Part shown: in pieces, positions 7,180-16,370 of the stretch
Layout: every line of letters starts with the position of its first letter
Numbering within the stretch: the first letter of the stretch is position 1
Source of the DNA: an uncultured Rhodospirillaceae bacterium
Lineage (GTDB): Bacteria > Pseudomonadota > Alphaproteobacteria > Rhodospirillales > Magnetospirillaceae
Reading direction: 5' to 3'
DNA length: 36,011 nt
NCBI GenBank assembly: GCA_903941095.1
Contig: CAJANN010000154.1
Span: 1 to 36,011, forward strand
Notes under the pieces: generated by a model
Seen by the model: the letters and a program-made list of their open reading frames with translations, nothing else
What the model was told of the DNA's origin: nothing
Database searches by the model: none
Program-made: the position numbers and the translations under genes

Positions 7180-7881
7180 TCAGTCCTTCAGATATTCCAT
7201 CGCCTGGTTCAGCTGGCTCATGCGGTCGTGACTGCCGTAATGGCTGTCCGGATGGTGAATGGTGGCCAGCATGCGGAAACGGGCGCGGATCATGCGGCGG
7301 TCGGGGGATGTTCCCGGCGGAAAGCCCAGCACGTGCAGGGCGTCGGCCCGCGAAGAAATCCCCTGCGGCAGCGGATCGAAGGCCAGAACGCTGATGATGG
7401 CGCGCAGCCGCTCCAGTTCCTCGTTCACCGCGTCCAGCGCCCGGCTGTGATCGACCGGAGGAGGAGGAGGAGGAGGAGGTGGTGGTGGTGGCGGAGGCGG
7501 TTCGGGCGGCGGCGCCGATGGGTCCTCCAGCTTCAACGCCAGTTCGCCCCGCGCCATCGCCACCGCCAGTCCCAGGGCGCGGCGGATGAACAGCGCGTCG
7601 TAGCCCGGCGCCATGCGCACCTGCAGCCGCGGCTTGCGCCGCCACGGCCGCCCCTGCGACGGACCGGATTTCAGGACCACCGTCTCGCGGTCGTCGGCGG
7701 CGGGGTCGCCGGGATCGGCAAAGGCGGCGATGGTCTCGGACGGCATCACCAGCAGCACCGAACGGGCGATGTCGCCGACATTGACCCGGCGGCTGGCGGC
7801 CAGGGATTCGACCGCGTCGCGGAACGCGGACGCGCAAGGAATGGTATAGGAATGCTTGACGCCGTTCGCCATGCCGCCCAT
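7180..7881 (-). CDS. J-domain-like protein with a 15-proline tract
   Basis: A 233-residue cytoplasmic protein. The C-terminal 60 residues form a DnaJ-like J domain with the HPD motif in ATIHHPDSHYGSHDRMSQLN followed by QAMEYLKD; such domains stimulate DnaK ATPase. The rest is not recognised: an N-terminal region (about 1-120) without known motif, then SAPPPE and 15 uninterrupted prolines (DNA 7456-7500), then a helix DAVNEELERLRAIISVLAF. There is no zinc-finger or substrate-binding domain, so it is a class-III-type J protein. The start at 7881 lies 4 bases after the stop of the EAL gene, so the two are almost certainly co-transcribed; a second ATG at 7872 is possible. The proline run should need EF-P and may slow translation. 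Confidence 0.78.
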   Translation of the reverse strand: MGGMANGVKHSYTIPCASAFRDAVESLAASRRVNVGDIARSVLLVMPSETIAAFADPGDPAADDRETVVLKSGPSQGRPWRRKPRLQVRMAPGYDALFIRRALGLAVAMARGELALKLEDPSAPPPEPPPPPPPPPPPPPPPVDHSRALDAVNEELERLRAIISVLAFDPLPQGISSRADALHVLGFPPGTSPDRRMIRARFRMLATIHHPDSHYGSHDRMSQLNQAMEYLKD

Positions 7882-7885
7882 CCGC

Positions 7886-10399
7886 TCAGGCCCGACGCCG
7901 CTCGTCGAAATCGAGCCGCCGGCCGGCCCGCATCAGCGCCCCCATGTCGTCGGGCGGCAGCGGCCGCGAGAACAGGTAGCCCTGCATCTGGTCGCAGCCC
8001 AGGGCACGCAGGAATTCCAGGTGCTGGACATGCTCGACGCCTTCGGCCACCACCTTCATCTTCAGGGCCTTGGCCATCGCCACGATGGCGTCGACGATGG
8101 CGGCGTCGTTGGGGTCGGTGATGATGTCCATGACGAAGCTGCGGTCGATCTTCAGTTTCGAGATGGGGAAACGCTTGAGCACCGAAAGCGACGAATAGCC
8201 GGTGCCGAAATCGTCGATCGAGCAGTTGATGCCCATGTCCTTCAGCGTCTGCACCACGGCGATGGCGTTGTCGGCGTCGCGCATCGCCGAGCTTTCGGTC
8301 AGTTCCACTTCCAGGTAGCGCGGATCCAGGCCGGATTGGGCCAAAGACTGCTCCAGGGTCTGGATCAGGCGCCGGGCGGACTGGAACTGCCGGCCCGAGA
8401 CGTTGACCGCCACCGGAATCGGCGGCAGCCCCAGATCCTGCCACGCCTTGTTCTGACGGGTGCAGCGGTGCAGCATGATCTCGCAGATGCCGTCGATCAG
8501 GCCGGATTCTTCGGCCACCGGAATGAACTCGGCCGGCGACACCATGCCCAGGTCGGGGCTTTGCCAGCGGACCAGCGCCTCCATCCCCACCACCAGGCCG
8601 CTGCCCAGGTCCACCTGCGGCTGGAAATAAGGCACGAACTCGCCCTGCTCGATGGCCCGCCGCAGCCGGCTTTGCAGCGACAGCGTCTTGGCCGCGCCGG
8701 AATTCATCTCGCGGGTGAAGAATTGCAGGATGGCCGGGCCTTGCCCCTTGGCCCGCTGCAGGGCCGCCTCGGCATCGCGGATCAGGTCCTCGGCCTCTTC
8801 ACCGTCGCCGGGAAACAGGGCGACGCCGGCCGATACCGAAATGTCGAATTCCTCGCCCTGCACGGACACCGAGGTCTGCGCCAGCCGATACAGCTGCTCG
8901 ATGGCCTCGGTCAGTTCGTGCCCGGACTGGCGGCCGCACAGCAGCACCAGGAAACGGTCGCCCGAGGCCCTGGCCATGACGTCGTCGCGTCCCAGGCCGG
9001 ATTGCAGCAGGTCGGCGGCCGCCACCAGGACCTGATCGCCGATGGAATGCCCCATCGTGGCGTTGATGATGCCGAAACGGTCGATGCCCAGGCTGAGCAC
9101 GGCCAGCGGGCCGGCGCCGGCCCTGGCCCGCTCGCGGGCGGCGGCGAAGCGGTCCAGGAACGCGGCCCGGTTGGGCAGACGGGTCAGCGGATCGTAATAG
9201 GCCAGGAAGGACAGGCGCTGTTCGGCCATCATCCGGTCGGTGACGTCGATCATGACCCCGTCCCACACCACCGCCCCGTCGTCGCGCCGGGTCGGACGGG
9301 ACTGGCCGCGCAGCCAGCGGCGGCGGCCATCGCCGCCCAGCACCGCCAGTTCCTCCTCGAAGGGCTCCATCAGCCGGGCCGACCGGGCCAGACCCGATTG
9401 GAAACGCTGACGCTCCTCCAGGCTCATCACCCGCAGGAAGACCTCGGGATCGACCAGAAGCTCTTCCGGCTCGACCCCCAGGAAGGCGCGGCACCCCTCG
9501 CTGACATAGGTGTATTCGACGCGGCCGCCGGGATGCAGGACGCGCTGGAACACCATGCCGGGCATGTTGCCGGCGATGGCGCGCAGCCGCTGCTCGGTTT
9601 CGCGCAAGGCCGCCTCGGTCGCCTTGCGGGCGGTGACGTCGCGGCCGATGCAGACGAACAGCCGTGCTCCGTCCAGCCGCACCTCGGACGCCGACAGTTC
9701 CAGCGGAAAAGTGCTGCCGTCGCGGCGCAGGCCGACCAGTTCGCGCGGCCCGCCGTCCACCAGCCCGCATTCGCCCTCGTGCGACAGCAGCGGCCGGCAC
9801 TGCCCCCCGGCGATCAGGTCCTGGAACTGCCGGCCGCCCAGGGCGGGGCCATCCCAGCCGAACAGCCGTTCGCAGGCGGTGTTGACGCTGTCGATGCGCC
9901 CGTCCTCGTCCAGCACCAGGATGGCGTCGGCGGCATGCTCCATCAGCATGTCCAGGCGGAATTCGGCCAGCCGGAAGTCGGTGATGTCGATCAGGACGCC
10001 GTCCCACACCACCGCCCCATCGGGCATGCGCCGTGCTTTCGACGCCCCGCGCAGCCAGCGGACCTGCCCGGCGGCGGTGACGACGCGAAACTCCTCGACG
10101 GACAGGCCAAGACGGTCGGCCGAGCGGCGGACGGCCGCCAGGTGGTCGTCGCGGTCGGCCCAGTGGATAAGGTTCAGACAGCCCTGGCGGTTGACGCTCA
10201 TGCCATCGGGACCGCTGCCCAGCAACGCCAGGATGGTGTCCGAAAAATACGGATAGGAAACGGTCCCGTCGACCGCCATCCGGCGCTGGAACGAAAAGCC
10301 GGGCAGGCTGGCGGACAGCCCGTCGAGACGGGCCGCCAACTCGGCTGCACCCAATGCGGCAAACGCTTCCACCCCATCTTCGCCGCTGATCACGCCCAT
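7886..10399 (-). CDS. PAS-PAS-PAS-GGDEF(degenerate)-EAL protein, probable c-di-GMP phosphodiesterase
   Basis: An 837-residue soluble signalling protein without membrane segments. Three PAS-like modules lie at about 28-145, 146-258 and 268-392; the first and third end alike (GAVVWDGVLIDITD and GAVVWDGVMIDVTD), suggesting internal duplication. The GGDEF domain (about 395-560; YYDPLTRLPNRAAF) has ASGDRF at the signature position, so cyclase activity is probably lost. The EAL domain (about 573-820) retains MEALVRW (E607), VAVNVSGRQF, VELTES, DDFGTGYSSLS, KIDRSFV and VAEGVEH, so hydrolysis of c-di-GMP is expected. The ATG at 10399 is preceded by GGGAG only one base away; GTG at 10393 is better spaced and is an alternative start. 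It is co-directional with the J-domain gene 4 bases downstream. Confidence 0.9.
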   Translation of the reverse strand: MGVISGEDGVEAFAALGAAELAARLDGLSASLPGFSFQRRMAVDGTVSYPYFSDTILALLGSGPDGMSVNRQGCLNLIHWADRDDHLAAVRRSADRLGLSVEEFRVVTAAGQVRWLRGASKARRMPDGAVVWDGVLIDITDFRLAEFRLDMLMEHAADAILVLDEDGRIDSVNTACERLFGWDGPALGGRQFQDLIAGGQCRPLLSHEGECGLVDGGPRELVGLRRDGSTFPLELSASEVRLDGARLFVCIGRDVTARKATEAALRETEQRLRAIAGNMPGMVFQRVLHPGGRVEYTYVSEGCRAFLGVEPEELLVDPEVFLRVMSLEERQRFQSGLARSARLMEPFEEELAVLGGDGRRRWLRGQSRPTRRDDGAVVWDGVMIDVTDRMMAEQRLSFLAYYDPLTRLPNRAAFLDRFAAARERARAGAGPLAVLSLGIDRFGIINATMGHSIGDQVLVAAADLLQSGLGRDDVMARASGDRFLVLLCGRQSGHELTEAIEQLYRLAQTSVSVQGEEFDISVSAGVALFPGDGEEAEDLIRDAEAALQRAKGQGPAILQFFTREMNSGAAKTLSLQSRLRRAIEQGEFVPYFQPQVDLGSGLVVGMEALVRWQSPDLGMVSPAEFIPVAEESGLIDGICEIMLHRCTRQNKAWQDLGLPPIPVAVNVSGRQFQSARRLIQTLEQSLAQSGLDPRYLEVELTESSAMRDADNAIAVVQTLKDMGINCSIDDFGTGYSSLSVLKRFPISKLKIDRSFVMDIITDPNDAAIVDAIVAMAKALKMKVVAEGVEHVQHLEFLRALGCDQMQGYLFSRPLPPDDMGALMRAGRRLDFDERRRA

Positions 10400-10482
10400 G
10401 CTCCCAGACCCAGCAATCCCCCCCCGGCAAGTGTAGGCGGGCCGCCGCCATAAGGCAACGATGGACACCGGGAACAAACGCC

Positions 10483-10512
10483 TTGACTCTGCGGCGGCGG
10501 CGGGCCTAAAAC
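10483..10512 (+). promoter_or_regulatory. Predicted promoter of ffh
   Basis: TTGACT (10483-10488), an 18-nt spacer and TAAAAC (10507-10512) give a plausible sigma-70-like promoter about 100 bases before the ffh start. The intervening leader (10513-10610) has no SRP RNA signature and no other gene. Confidence 0.45.
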
Positions 10513-10610
10513 ACCGGGCTCTTCAGTGTGTCTGGGGAATACTGCCACTACGGTGGCCCGTCGGTCCGCGACTATACGCGCACTGGCGCGAAATTGCTTT
10601 GGAGTTTCGG

Positions 10611-11975
10611 ATGTTCGAGTCCCTGAGCCAACGCCTGTCCCAGGTTTTCGACAAGCTCACCGGCCGCGGTGCGCTGTCGGAGGCGGACGTCGCCGAGGCT
10701 CTGCGCGAGGTCCGCGTCGCCCTGCTGGAGGCCGACGTCGCCCTGCCGGTGGTCAAGGACTTCGTCGCCCGGGTCAAGGACCGCGCCGTCGGCCAGGACG
10801 TCATCCGTTCGGTGACGCCCGGCCAGATGGTGGTCAAGATCGTCCATGACGAACTGATCGCCACCCTGGGCACCGAAGGCGTCGAACTGAACCTGAACGC
10901 CGTGCCGCCGGCGGTCATCCTGATGGTCGGCCTGCAGGGGTCGGGCAAGACCACCACCTCGGGCAAGCTGGCGCTGCGCCTGAAGGGACAGCGCAAGAAG
11001 GTGCTGCTGGCCTCTCTGGACGTCTACCGTCCGGCGGCGCAGCAGCAATTGGAGATTCTGGCCCGCCAGGCCGATGTCGGATCGCTTCCGGTCATCATGG
11101 GCGAGATGCCGGTGGCCATCACCCGCCGCGCCCTGGATGTCGGCCGCAAGGAAGGCTATGACGTCGTCGTCCTGGACACCGCCGGACGGCTGCACATCGA
11201 CCAGGAGCTGATGGCCGAGGTCGCCGCCGTGCGCGACGTGGCCAAGCCGGTCGAGACCCTGCTGGTGGTCGACGCCATGACCGGCCAGGACGCCGTCACC
11301 CTGGCCCACGAATTCAACGACAAGGTCGGTGTCACCGGCATCGTGCTGACCCGCGTCGACGGCGACGCCCGCGGCGGTGCCGCCCTGTCGATGCGCGCCG
11401 TCACCGGCCGCCCGATCAAGTTCCTGGGCCAGGGCGAAAAGCTCGACGCCCTGGAAGTGTTCCATCCCGACCGTCTGGCCGGGCGCATCCTGGGCATGGG
11501 CGACGTGGTCTCGCTGGTCGAAAAGGCCATGCAGACCATCGAGCAGGACGAGGCGGAAAAGCTTGCCAAGCGCATCGAGAAGGGCAAGTTCGACCTCAAC
11601 GACATGCTGTCGCAGTTCCGCCAGGTCGAGAAGATGGGCGACCTCAAGGGCATCATCGGCATGCTGCCCGGCATCGGCAAGATGGCGGCCCAGCTGAAGG
11701 ACGCCAAGATCGACGACAAGATGGTCGGCCGCCAGAAGGCCATCATCCTGTCGATGACCGCCGCCGAGCGGAAGAATCCCGACCTGATCAAGGCCTCGCG
11801 CAAGCGGCGCATCGCCGCCGGATCGGGGGTCTCGGTGCAGGACGTCAACAAGCTTCTCAAGCAGCACCAGCAGATGGCCGACGTGATGAAGAAGGTCGGC
11901 AAGATGGGGCAGAAAGGCTTGATGAGACACGGCCTGGGCGGCCTGATGCCGCCCGGCATGAAGTTCGGCCGCTGA
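10611..11975 (+). CDS. ffh: Signal recognition particle protein Ffh
   Basis: GTPase that, with 4.5S RNA, targets ribosomes making membrane proteins to FtsY. The 454-residue protein has an N domain (MFESLSQRLSQVFDKLTGRG), a G domain with P-loop GLQGSGKTTTSGKLA, DVYRPAAQQQLE, DTAGRLHIDQELM and TRVDGDARGGAALS, and a methionine-rich M domain with SMTAAERKNPDLIKASRKRR and the tail GLMPPGMKFGR. The ATG at 10611 is preceded by TTTGGAG with a 6-nt spacer; an upstream in-frame start at 10461 adds 50 residues of non-homologous sequence and is rejected. It leads the conserved series ffh-rpsP-rimM-trmD-rplS. Confidence 0.97.
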   Translation: MFESLSQRLSQVFDKLTGRGALSEADVAEALREVRVALLEADVALPVVKDFVARVKDRAVGQDVIRSVTPGQMVVKIVHDELIATLGTEGVELNLNAVPPAVILMVGLQGSGKTTTSGKLALRLKGQRKKVLLASLDVYRPAAQQQLEILARQADVGSLPVIMGEMPVAITRRALDVGRKEGYDVVVLDTAGRLHIDQELMAEVAAVRDVAKPVETLLVVDAMTGQDAVTLAHEFNDKVGVTGIVLTRVDGDARGGAALSMRAVTGRPIKFLGQGEKLDALEVFHPDRLAGRILGMGDVVSLVEKAMQTIEQDEAEKLAKRIEKGKFDLNDMLSQFRQVEKMGDLKGIIGMLPGIGKMAAQLKDAKIDDKMVGRQKAIILSMTAAERKNPDLIKASRKRRIAAGSGVSVQDVNKLLKQHQQMADVMKKVGKMGQKGLMRHGLGGLMPPGMKFGR

Positions 11976-12057
11976 GGCCGGAAAAGGTGTGTGAAATAGG
12001 GTGCCGGAGCAAGCGGAGCGAGCATCGGCGATTGAGGCTTACGAAGAGGGAATTGAT

Positions 12058-12426
12058 ATGGCTCTGAAGATTCGTCTTGCCCGTGGCGGCGCCAAGAAGG
12101 CTCCGTACTACCGCGTCGTGGTGGCGGATGCCCGCTGCCCGCGCGATGGCCGCTTCATCGAGAAGGTCGGCATCTACAACCCGCTGCTGCCCACCGATCA
12201 CGCCCAGCGCCTGACGCTGAACGAAGATCGCATCAAGCATTGGCTGTCGGTCGGCGCCCAGCCCACCGACCGCCTGATCCGCATCTTCGCCGCCAAGGGC
12301 CTGGTGGCCGCTCCGGCCCGCCCCGAGCAGACCAAGCAGCCCAAGCCCAAGGCCAAGGCCCAGCAGCGTGCCAAGGACGCCGCCGAGCGCGCCGCCGCCG
12401 CCGCCGCCGAGGCCGCGGGCGAGTAA
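12058..12426 (+). CDS. rpsP: 30S ribosomal protein S16
   Basis: Small-subunit assembly protein. The 122 residues start [20 protein letters not shown], with [19 protein letters not shown] and [17 protein letters not shown], all S16 hallmarks. The start is preceded by GAGGGAATTGAT. The S16 core ends near residue 85; the rest is a Lys/Gln/Pro then alanine-rich tail ([13 protein letters not shown]), a low-complexity extension also seen on L19 in the same operon. The gap after ffh is 82 bases, and the next gene starts 6 bases after the stop. Confidence 0.97.
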   Translation: MALKIRLARGGAKKAPYYRVVVADARCPRDGRFIEKVGIYNPLLPTDHAQRLTLNEDRIKHWLSVGAQPTDRLIRIFAAKGLVAAPARPEQTKQPKPKAKAQQRAKDAAERAAAAAAEAAGE

Positions 12427-12432
12427 GTGTCC

Positions 12433-12969
12433 ATGACCGCCCGGGTGTGCGTCGGCGCTGTGGTTGGCGTGCACGGGGTGCGAGGCGCGGTCCGCATCAA
12501 GAGCTTCACCGCCGACCCCGCCGACGTGGCGGCCTATGGTCCGGTGGAAAGCGAGGATGGCAAGCGCCGCTTCGGCATCAAGGTGACCGGCGAGTCCAAG
12601 GGACTGGTCATCGCCTGGATCGACGGGGTGACGGACCGCAACGCCGCCGAGGCCTTGAAGGGGACGCAGCTGTTCGTGTCCCGCGGCTGCCTGCCGGAAA
12701 CCGAAGAGGACGAGTTCCTGTATTCGGATCTGGTGGGGCTGACGGCCGAGGCGGTGGACGGAACGGTGATCGGCCGGGTCCGGGGAGTGGCGAATTTCGG
12801 TGCCGGCGAGGTACTGGACATCGCGCTCGGACAAGGTGGGTCGGTCATGGTGCCGTTCACCAAGGCAGCGGTGCCGGTGGTGGACGTGGCGAACCGGCGG
12901 CTGGTCGTCGATCCGCCGCCCTTCGCCGAGGACGAGGACGAGGACGGGCAGGACGGGGAAAACGGGTGA
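12433..12969 (+). CDS. rimM: 16S rRNA processing protein RimM
   Basis: Assembly factor for the 30S head that works with S19 and 16S rRNA helices 31/33b. It begins [20 protein letters not shown], the RimM N-terminal beta-barrel signature (VGxVxGxHGxxG), and has [10 protein letters not shown] and the PRC-barrel region [19 protein letters not shown]. The C-terminus is acidic ([14 protein letters not shown]). The start could be ATG 12433 or GTG 12427; neither has a strong ribosome site, and coupling to rpsP is likely. The stop overlaps the trmD start (GTGA, 4 bases). Length 178 aa is normal. Confidence 0.94.
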   Translation: MTARVCVGAVVGVHGVRGAVRIKSFTADPADVAAYGPVESEDGKRRFGIKVTGESKGLVIAWIDGVTDRNAAEALKGTQLFVSRGCLPETEEDEFLYSDLVGLTAEAVDGTVIGRVRGVANFGAGEVLDIALGQGGSVMVPFTKAAVPVVDVANRRLVVDPPPFAEDEDEDGQDGENG

Positions 12970-13682
12970 GCGGGTCGTGGCATGCGACGGTGCTGACCAT
13001 CTTCCCCGAGATGTTTCCGGGACCGTTGGGCCATTCCCTGGCCGGGCGGGCCCTGGCCCGGGAAACGTGGCGGCTGGACGTGGTGAACATTCGCGATTAC
13101 GCGAGCGGGCGCCACCGTTCCGTCGACGACGTTCCCTTCGGCGGCGGCGCCGGCATGGTGATGCGTCCTGAGGTGCTGGACGCGGCCATCCGGGGCGGAC
13201 GCGGACGCGGGCCGTTGATTTACATGACCCCGCGCGGGCGGCTGATGGATCAGGCGCTGGTGCGGGAACTGGCGGCGGGGGACGGGGCCACCGTCCTGTG
13301 CGGCCGGTTCGAAGGGGTGGACCAGCGGGTGCTGGATGCGCACGAAGCCGTCGAGGTGTCGCTTGGCGATTTCGTGCTGTCGGGGGGCGAACTCCCGGCC
13401 CTGGTGCTGCTGGACGCCGTCGTCCGCCTGTTGCCCGGCGTGGTCGGGAACCAGGAGACGCTGGCCGAGGAAAGTTTCGAGTGGGGATTGCTGGAATATC
13501 CCCACTTCACCCGCCCCGCCGAATGGCAAGGGCGGCCGGTGCCGGAGGTTCTGCTGTCCGGTCACCACGAGAAGATACGCGCCTGGCGCCTGCGCCAGGC
13601 CGAGGACATAACCCGGTTGCGGCGTCCGGACCTGTGGGACCGGTACAAGGCGGCCAAGGACAGTAAGGATGGTAAGAGATGA
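12966..13682 (+). CDS. trmD: tRNA (guanine-37-N1)-methyltransferase
   Basis: Makes m1G37 in tRNAs reading CNN codons, preventing +1 frameshifting. The 238-residue protein reads [18 protein letters not shown] near the N-terminus, then [54 protein letters not shown] (trefoil-knot SAM site) and [17 protein letters not shown]. The start is GTG at 12966, overlapping rimM by 4 bases; its stop overlaps the rplS ATG in ATGA (13679-13682). Both overlaps point to translational coupling along the operon. The longer reading frame starting at 12240 is not coding upstream of this point. Confidence 0.96.
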   Translation: MSGSWHATVLTIFPEMFPGPLGHSLAGRALARETWRLDVVNIRDYASGRHRSVDDVPFGGGAGMVMRPEVLDAAIRGGRGRGPLIYMTPRGRLMDQALVRELAAGDGATVLCGRFEGVDQRVLDAHEAVEVSLGDFVLSGGELPALVLLDAVVRLLPGVVGNQETLAEESFEWGLLEYPHFTRPAEWQGRPVPEVLLSGHHEKIRAWRLRQAEDITRLRRPDLWDRYKAAKDSKDGKR

Positions 13683-14167
13683 ACATCATTGAGCAGCTCG
13701 AAAAGGAGCAGATCGCCAAGCTCTCCGACGGCAAGGCGATCCCCGAATTCGCTCCTGGCGACACCGTCAAGGTCAACGTCAAGGTGGTCGAAGGCAACCG
13801 CGAGCGCGTGCAGGCCTATGAAGGCGTGTGCATCGCCCGCAAGAACGACGGGCTGAACAGCTCGTTCGTGGTGCGCAAGATCAGCTACGGCGAAGGCGTC
13901 GAGCGTATCTTCCCGCTGTACTCGCCGAACATCGCCTCGATCGAGGTGATGCGCCGCGGCGACGTCCGTCGCGCCAAGCTGTACTATCTGCGCGACCGGC
14001 GCGGCAAGTCGGCCCGCATCGCCGAACAGACCACCGGCTACGCCGCCAAGGTCAATGCCGCCGAGCGTGAAGCCGCCGCCACCGCCAAGGTCGCCGCCGC
14101 CGCCGCCAAGGCCGAAGCGGCCGCCGCCAAGGCTGCCGCTGCCGCCGCCGCCGCCGCCGAGGAATAA
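13679..14167 (+). CDS. rplS: 50S ribosomal protein L19
   Basis: Large-subunit protein at the 30S-50S interface. It begins [15 protein letters not shown] and shows [52 protein letters not shown] and [19 protein letters not shown]. The usual L19 core ends near residue 118; residues 119-162 are an almost pure Ala/Lys/Glu tail, making the protein unusually long (162 aa). The start is coupled to trmD (ATGA overlap). It is the last gene of the rpsP operon and is followed by a strong hairpin. Confidence 0.97.
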   Translation: MNIIEQLEKEQIAKLSDGKAIPEFAPGDTVKVNVKVVEGNRERVQAYEGVCIARKNDGLNSSFVVRKISYGEGVERIFPLYSPNIASIEVMRRGDVRRAKLYYLRDRRGKSARIAEQTTGYAAKVNAAEREAAATAKVAAAAAKAEAAAAKAAAAAAAAAEE

Positions 14168-14172
14168 GCGAC

Positions 14173-14208
14173 GCCGGTCCGGCCCTGGCGGCCGGACCGG
14201 CCGTCCCT
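14173..14208 (+). terminator. Terminator-like hairpin after rplS
   Basis: A perfect 12-bp GC stem (GCCGGTCCGGCC at 14173-14184 with 14190-14201) and 5-nt loop begin 6 bases after the rplS stop. The following T-run is weak (CGTCCCTTTG), so termination may be partial. Confidence 0.65.
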
Positions 14209-14224
14209 TTGCCTGCTGTCCCGG

Positions 14225-14306
14225 CATCGGCGTTTCCCGGAAAATCCGGGAAGCGCCGATGGGCGGGATGCCGTTATGATGGCCCCCGACGGCAGGACCT
14301 GCCGTC
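14225..14306 (+). promoter_or_regulatory. Structured leader upstream of leuCDB
   Basis: Two further hairpins lie between the rplS terminator and leuC. The first is a 17-bp stem (14225-14241 with 14245-14261, a single G-U pair, AAA loop) with no T-run. The second is a palindrome at 14288-14306 (GACGGCA-GGACC-TGCCGTC). The leuC ribosome site (AAGGAAGAG) follows 15 bases later. The leader has no leucine-rich ORF: MGGMPL from 14259 and [12 protein letters not shown] from 14276 are the only short frames. It may be a regulatory leader, an mRNA-stabilising structure, or a second terminator. Confidence 0.45.
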
Positions 14307-14330
14307 CGCGATAACCGTCAAGGAAGAGCC

Positions 14331-15734
14331 ATGTCCAAGCCGCGCACGTTGTTCGACAAGATCTGGGACGCCCATCTGGTGGATGTCCAGGATGACGGCA
14401 CCTGCCTGATCTACATCGATCGCCATATGGTCCACGAAGTCACCAGCCCGCAGGCCTTCGAAGGGCTGCGCATGGCCGGCCGCAAGGTCCGCCATCCCGA
14501 GGCGACGCTGGCCGTGGCCGACCACAACGTGCCGACCACCGACCGCTCCAAGGGCATCGAGAACGAGGAATCGCGCATCCAGGTCGAAACCCTGGAACAC
14601 AACGCCCGCGATTTCGGCGTCGAATATTACCGCATGGACGACATCCGCCAGGGCGTGGTCCACATCGTCGGTCCGGAACAGGGCTTCACCCTGCCGGGAA
14701 CCACCATCGTCTGCGGCGATTCCCATACCGCCACCCACGGGGCCTTCGGCGCCCTGGCCTTCGGCATCGGCACATCCGAGGTCGAGCATGTGCTGGCCAC
14801 CCAGACCCTGGTGCAGAAGCCGGCCAAGAACATGCGCATCACCGTGACCGGCCCGGCCGCTCCCGGCGTCACCGCCAAGGATATCGTCCTGGCCATCATC
14901 GGCAAGATCGGCACCGCCGGCGGCACCGGCTATGTGGTGGAATACACCGGCGACGCCATCACCGCGCTGTCGATGGAAGGCCGCATGACGGTGTGCAACA
15001 TGACCATCGAGGCCGGCGCCCGCGCCGGGCTGATCGCCCCGGACCAGGCCACCTTCGACTATGTCATGGGCAAGCCGCGCGCCCCCAAGGGTGCCGCCTT
15101 CGAGGCCGCCCTGGCCTGGTGGAAGACCCTGAAGACCGATGACGGCGCCCATTTCGACGCCGAGGTGACGATCGACGCCGGCGCCCTGGTGCCGCAGATC
15201 ACCTGGGGCACCAGCCCGGAAGACGTGATCCCCATCACCGGCACCGTGCCCAATCCTGCCGACATCGCCGACGAAGCCAAGCGCAAGGCCGTCGCCCGGT
15301 CGCTGGACTATATGGGCCTGACCCCCGGCATGAAGGCCACCGACATCGCCATCGACGTGGTGTTCATCGGGTCCTGCACCAACGGCCGCATCGAGGATTT
15401 CCGCGCCGCCGCCGGCATCTTCAAGGGACGCAAGGTCGCCCCCGGCGTCCAGGCCCTGATCGTGCCCGGCTCGGGTCTGGTCAAGGAACAGGCGGAAGCC
15501 GAAGGCCTGGACAAGATCTTCATCGAGGCCGGCGCCGAATGGCGCGAACCCGGCTGCTCGATGTGCCTGGCCATGAATGCCGACCAGTTGAAGCCCGGCC
15601 AGCGGTCGGCCTCGACCTCGAACCGCAACTTCGAGGGCCGTCAGGGCCGCGGCGGCCGCACCCATCTGGTCAGCCCGGAAATGGCCGCCGCCGCCGCCGT
15701 CACCGGCAAGCTCACCGACGTGCGTTCGCTGTAA
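14331..15734 (+). CDS. leuC: 3-isopropylmalate dehydratase large subunit
   Basis: With LeuD isomerises 2-isopropylmalate to 3-isopropylmalate in leucine synthesis, using a [4Fe-4S] cluster. The 467 residues carry [31 protein letters not shown] with one cluster Cys, [17 protein letters not shown] and [11 protein letters not shown] with the other two cysteines, and [12 protein letters not shown]. The ribosome site AAGGAAGAG precedes the ATG. It is followed by leuD after 12 bases. Confidence 0.97.
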   Translation: MSKPRTLFDKIWDAHLVDVQDDGTCLIYIDRHMVHEVTSPQAFEGLRMAGRKVRHPEATLAVADHNVPTTDRSKGIENEESRIQVETLEHNARDFGVEYYRMDDIRQGVVHIVGPEQGFTLPGTTIVCGDSHTATHGAFGALAFGIGTSEVEHVLATQTLVQKPAKNMRITVTGPAAPGVTAKDIVLAIIGKIGTAGGTGYVVEYTGDAITALSMEGRMTVCNMTIEAGARAGLIAPDQATFDYVMGKPRAPKGAAFEAALAWWKTLKTDDGAHFDAEVTIDAGALVPQITWGTSPEDVIPITGTVPNPADIADEAKRKAVARSLDYMGLTPGMKATDIAIDVVFIGSCTNGRIEDFRAAAGIFKGRKVAPGVQALIVPGSGLVKEQAEAEGLDKIFIEAGAEWREPGCSMCLAMNADQLKPGQRSASTSNRNFEGRQGRGGRTHLVSPEMAAAAAVTGKLTDVRSL

Positions 15735-15746
15735 GGGGGAAACGCC

Positions 15747-16352
15747 ATGAACAAATTCACCACCCTGACCGGCGTCGCGGCGCCGCTGGCGATGATCAAC
15801 GTCGACACCGACATGATCATCCCCAAGCAGTTCCTCAAGACCATCAAGCGGTCGGGTCTGGGCAAGAACCTGTTCGACGAGATGCGCTACACCCCCGATG
15901 GCGGGGAAGTCGCCGACTTCGTGCTGAACCGCCCGGCCTATCGCAACGCCCAGGTCCTGATCGCCGGCGCCAATTTCGGCTGCGGCTCCAGCCGCGAGCA
16001 TGCCCCCTGGGCCATCGCCGATTTCGGCATCCGCTGCGTCATCGCCCCCAGCTTCGCCGACATCTTCTTCAACAATTGCTTCAAGAACGGCATCCTGCCC
16101 ATCGTCCTGCCCCAGGCCGATGTCGACCGCCTGATGCAGGCGGCTGAAAACGGTGCCAACGCCACTTTCACGGTGGACCTGGAAAAGCAGGAGATCACCG
16201 CCCCCGACGGGTCGAAAACCGGCTTCGCCGTGGATTCCTTCCGCAAGCATTGCCTGCTGAACGGTCTGGACGATATCGGCCTGACCCTGCAGAAGGGGGC
16301 CAAGATCGAATCCTTCGAGGCGGCGCGCAAGCAGTCGCAGCCCTGGCTGTAA
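15747..16352 (+). CDS. leuD: 3-isopropylmalate dehydratase small subunit
   Basis: Swivel-domain partner of LeuC. The 201 residues contain [20 protein letters not shown], the substrate loop [16 protein letters not shown] and the barrel segment [20 protein letters not shown] plus [24 protein letters not shown] precedes the ATG. It sits 12 bases after leuC and 18 before leuB, so the three are one operon. Confidence 0.97.
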   Translation: MNKFTTLTGVAAPLAMINVDTDMIIPKQFLKTIKRSGLGKNLFDEMRYTPDGGEVADFVLNRPAYRNAQVLIAGANFGCGSSREHAPWAIADFGIRCVIAPSFADIFFNNCFKNGILPIVLPQADVDRLMQAAENGANATFTVDLEKQEITAPDGSKTGFAVDSFRKHCLLNGLDDIGLTLQKGAKIESFEAARKQSQPWL

Positions 16353-16370
16353 CCAACGGAGAACCAGACA

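Noticed and set aside
10489-10610. 4.5S SRP RNA gene upstream of ffh
   Set aside because: The conserved SRP RNA tetraloop region (GGTCAGG...GGAAGCAGCC type) is not present on either strand.
14259-14315. Leucine leader peptide for attenuation of leuCDB
   Set aside because: The only short ORFs (MGGMPL and [12 protein letters not shown]) contain at most one Leu codon, so classic attenuation is unlikely.
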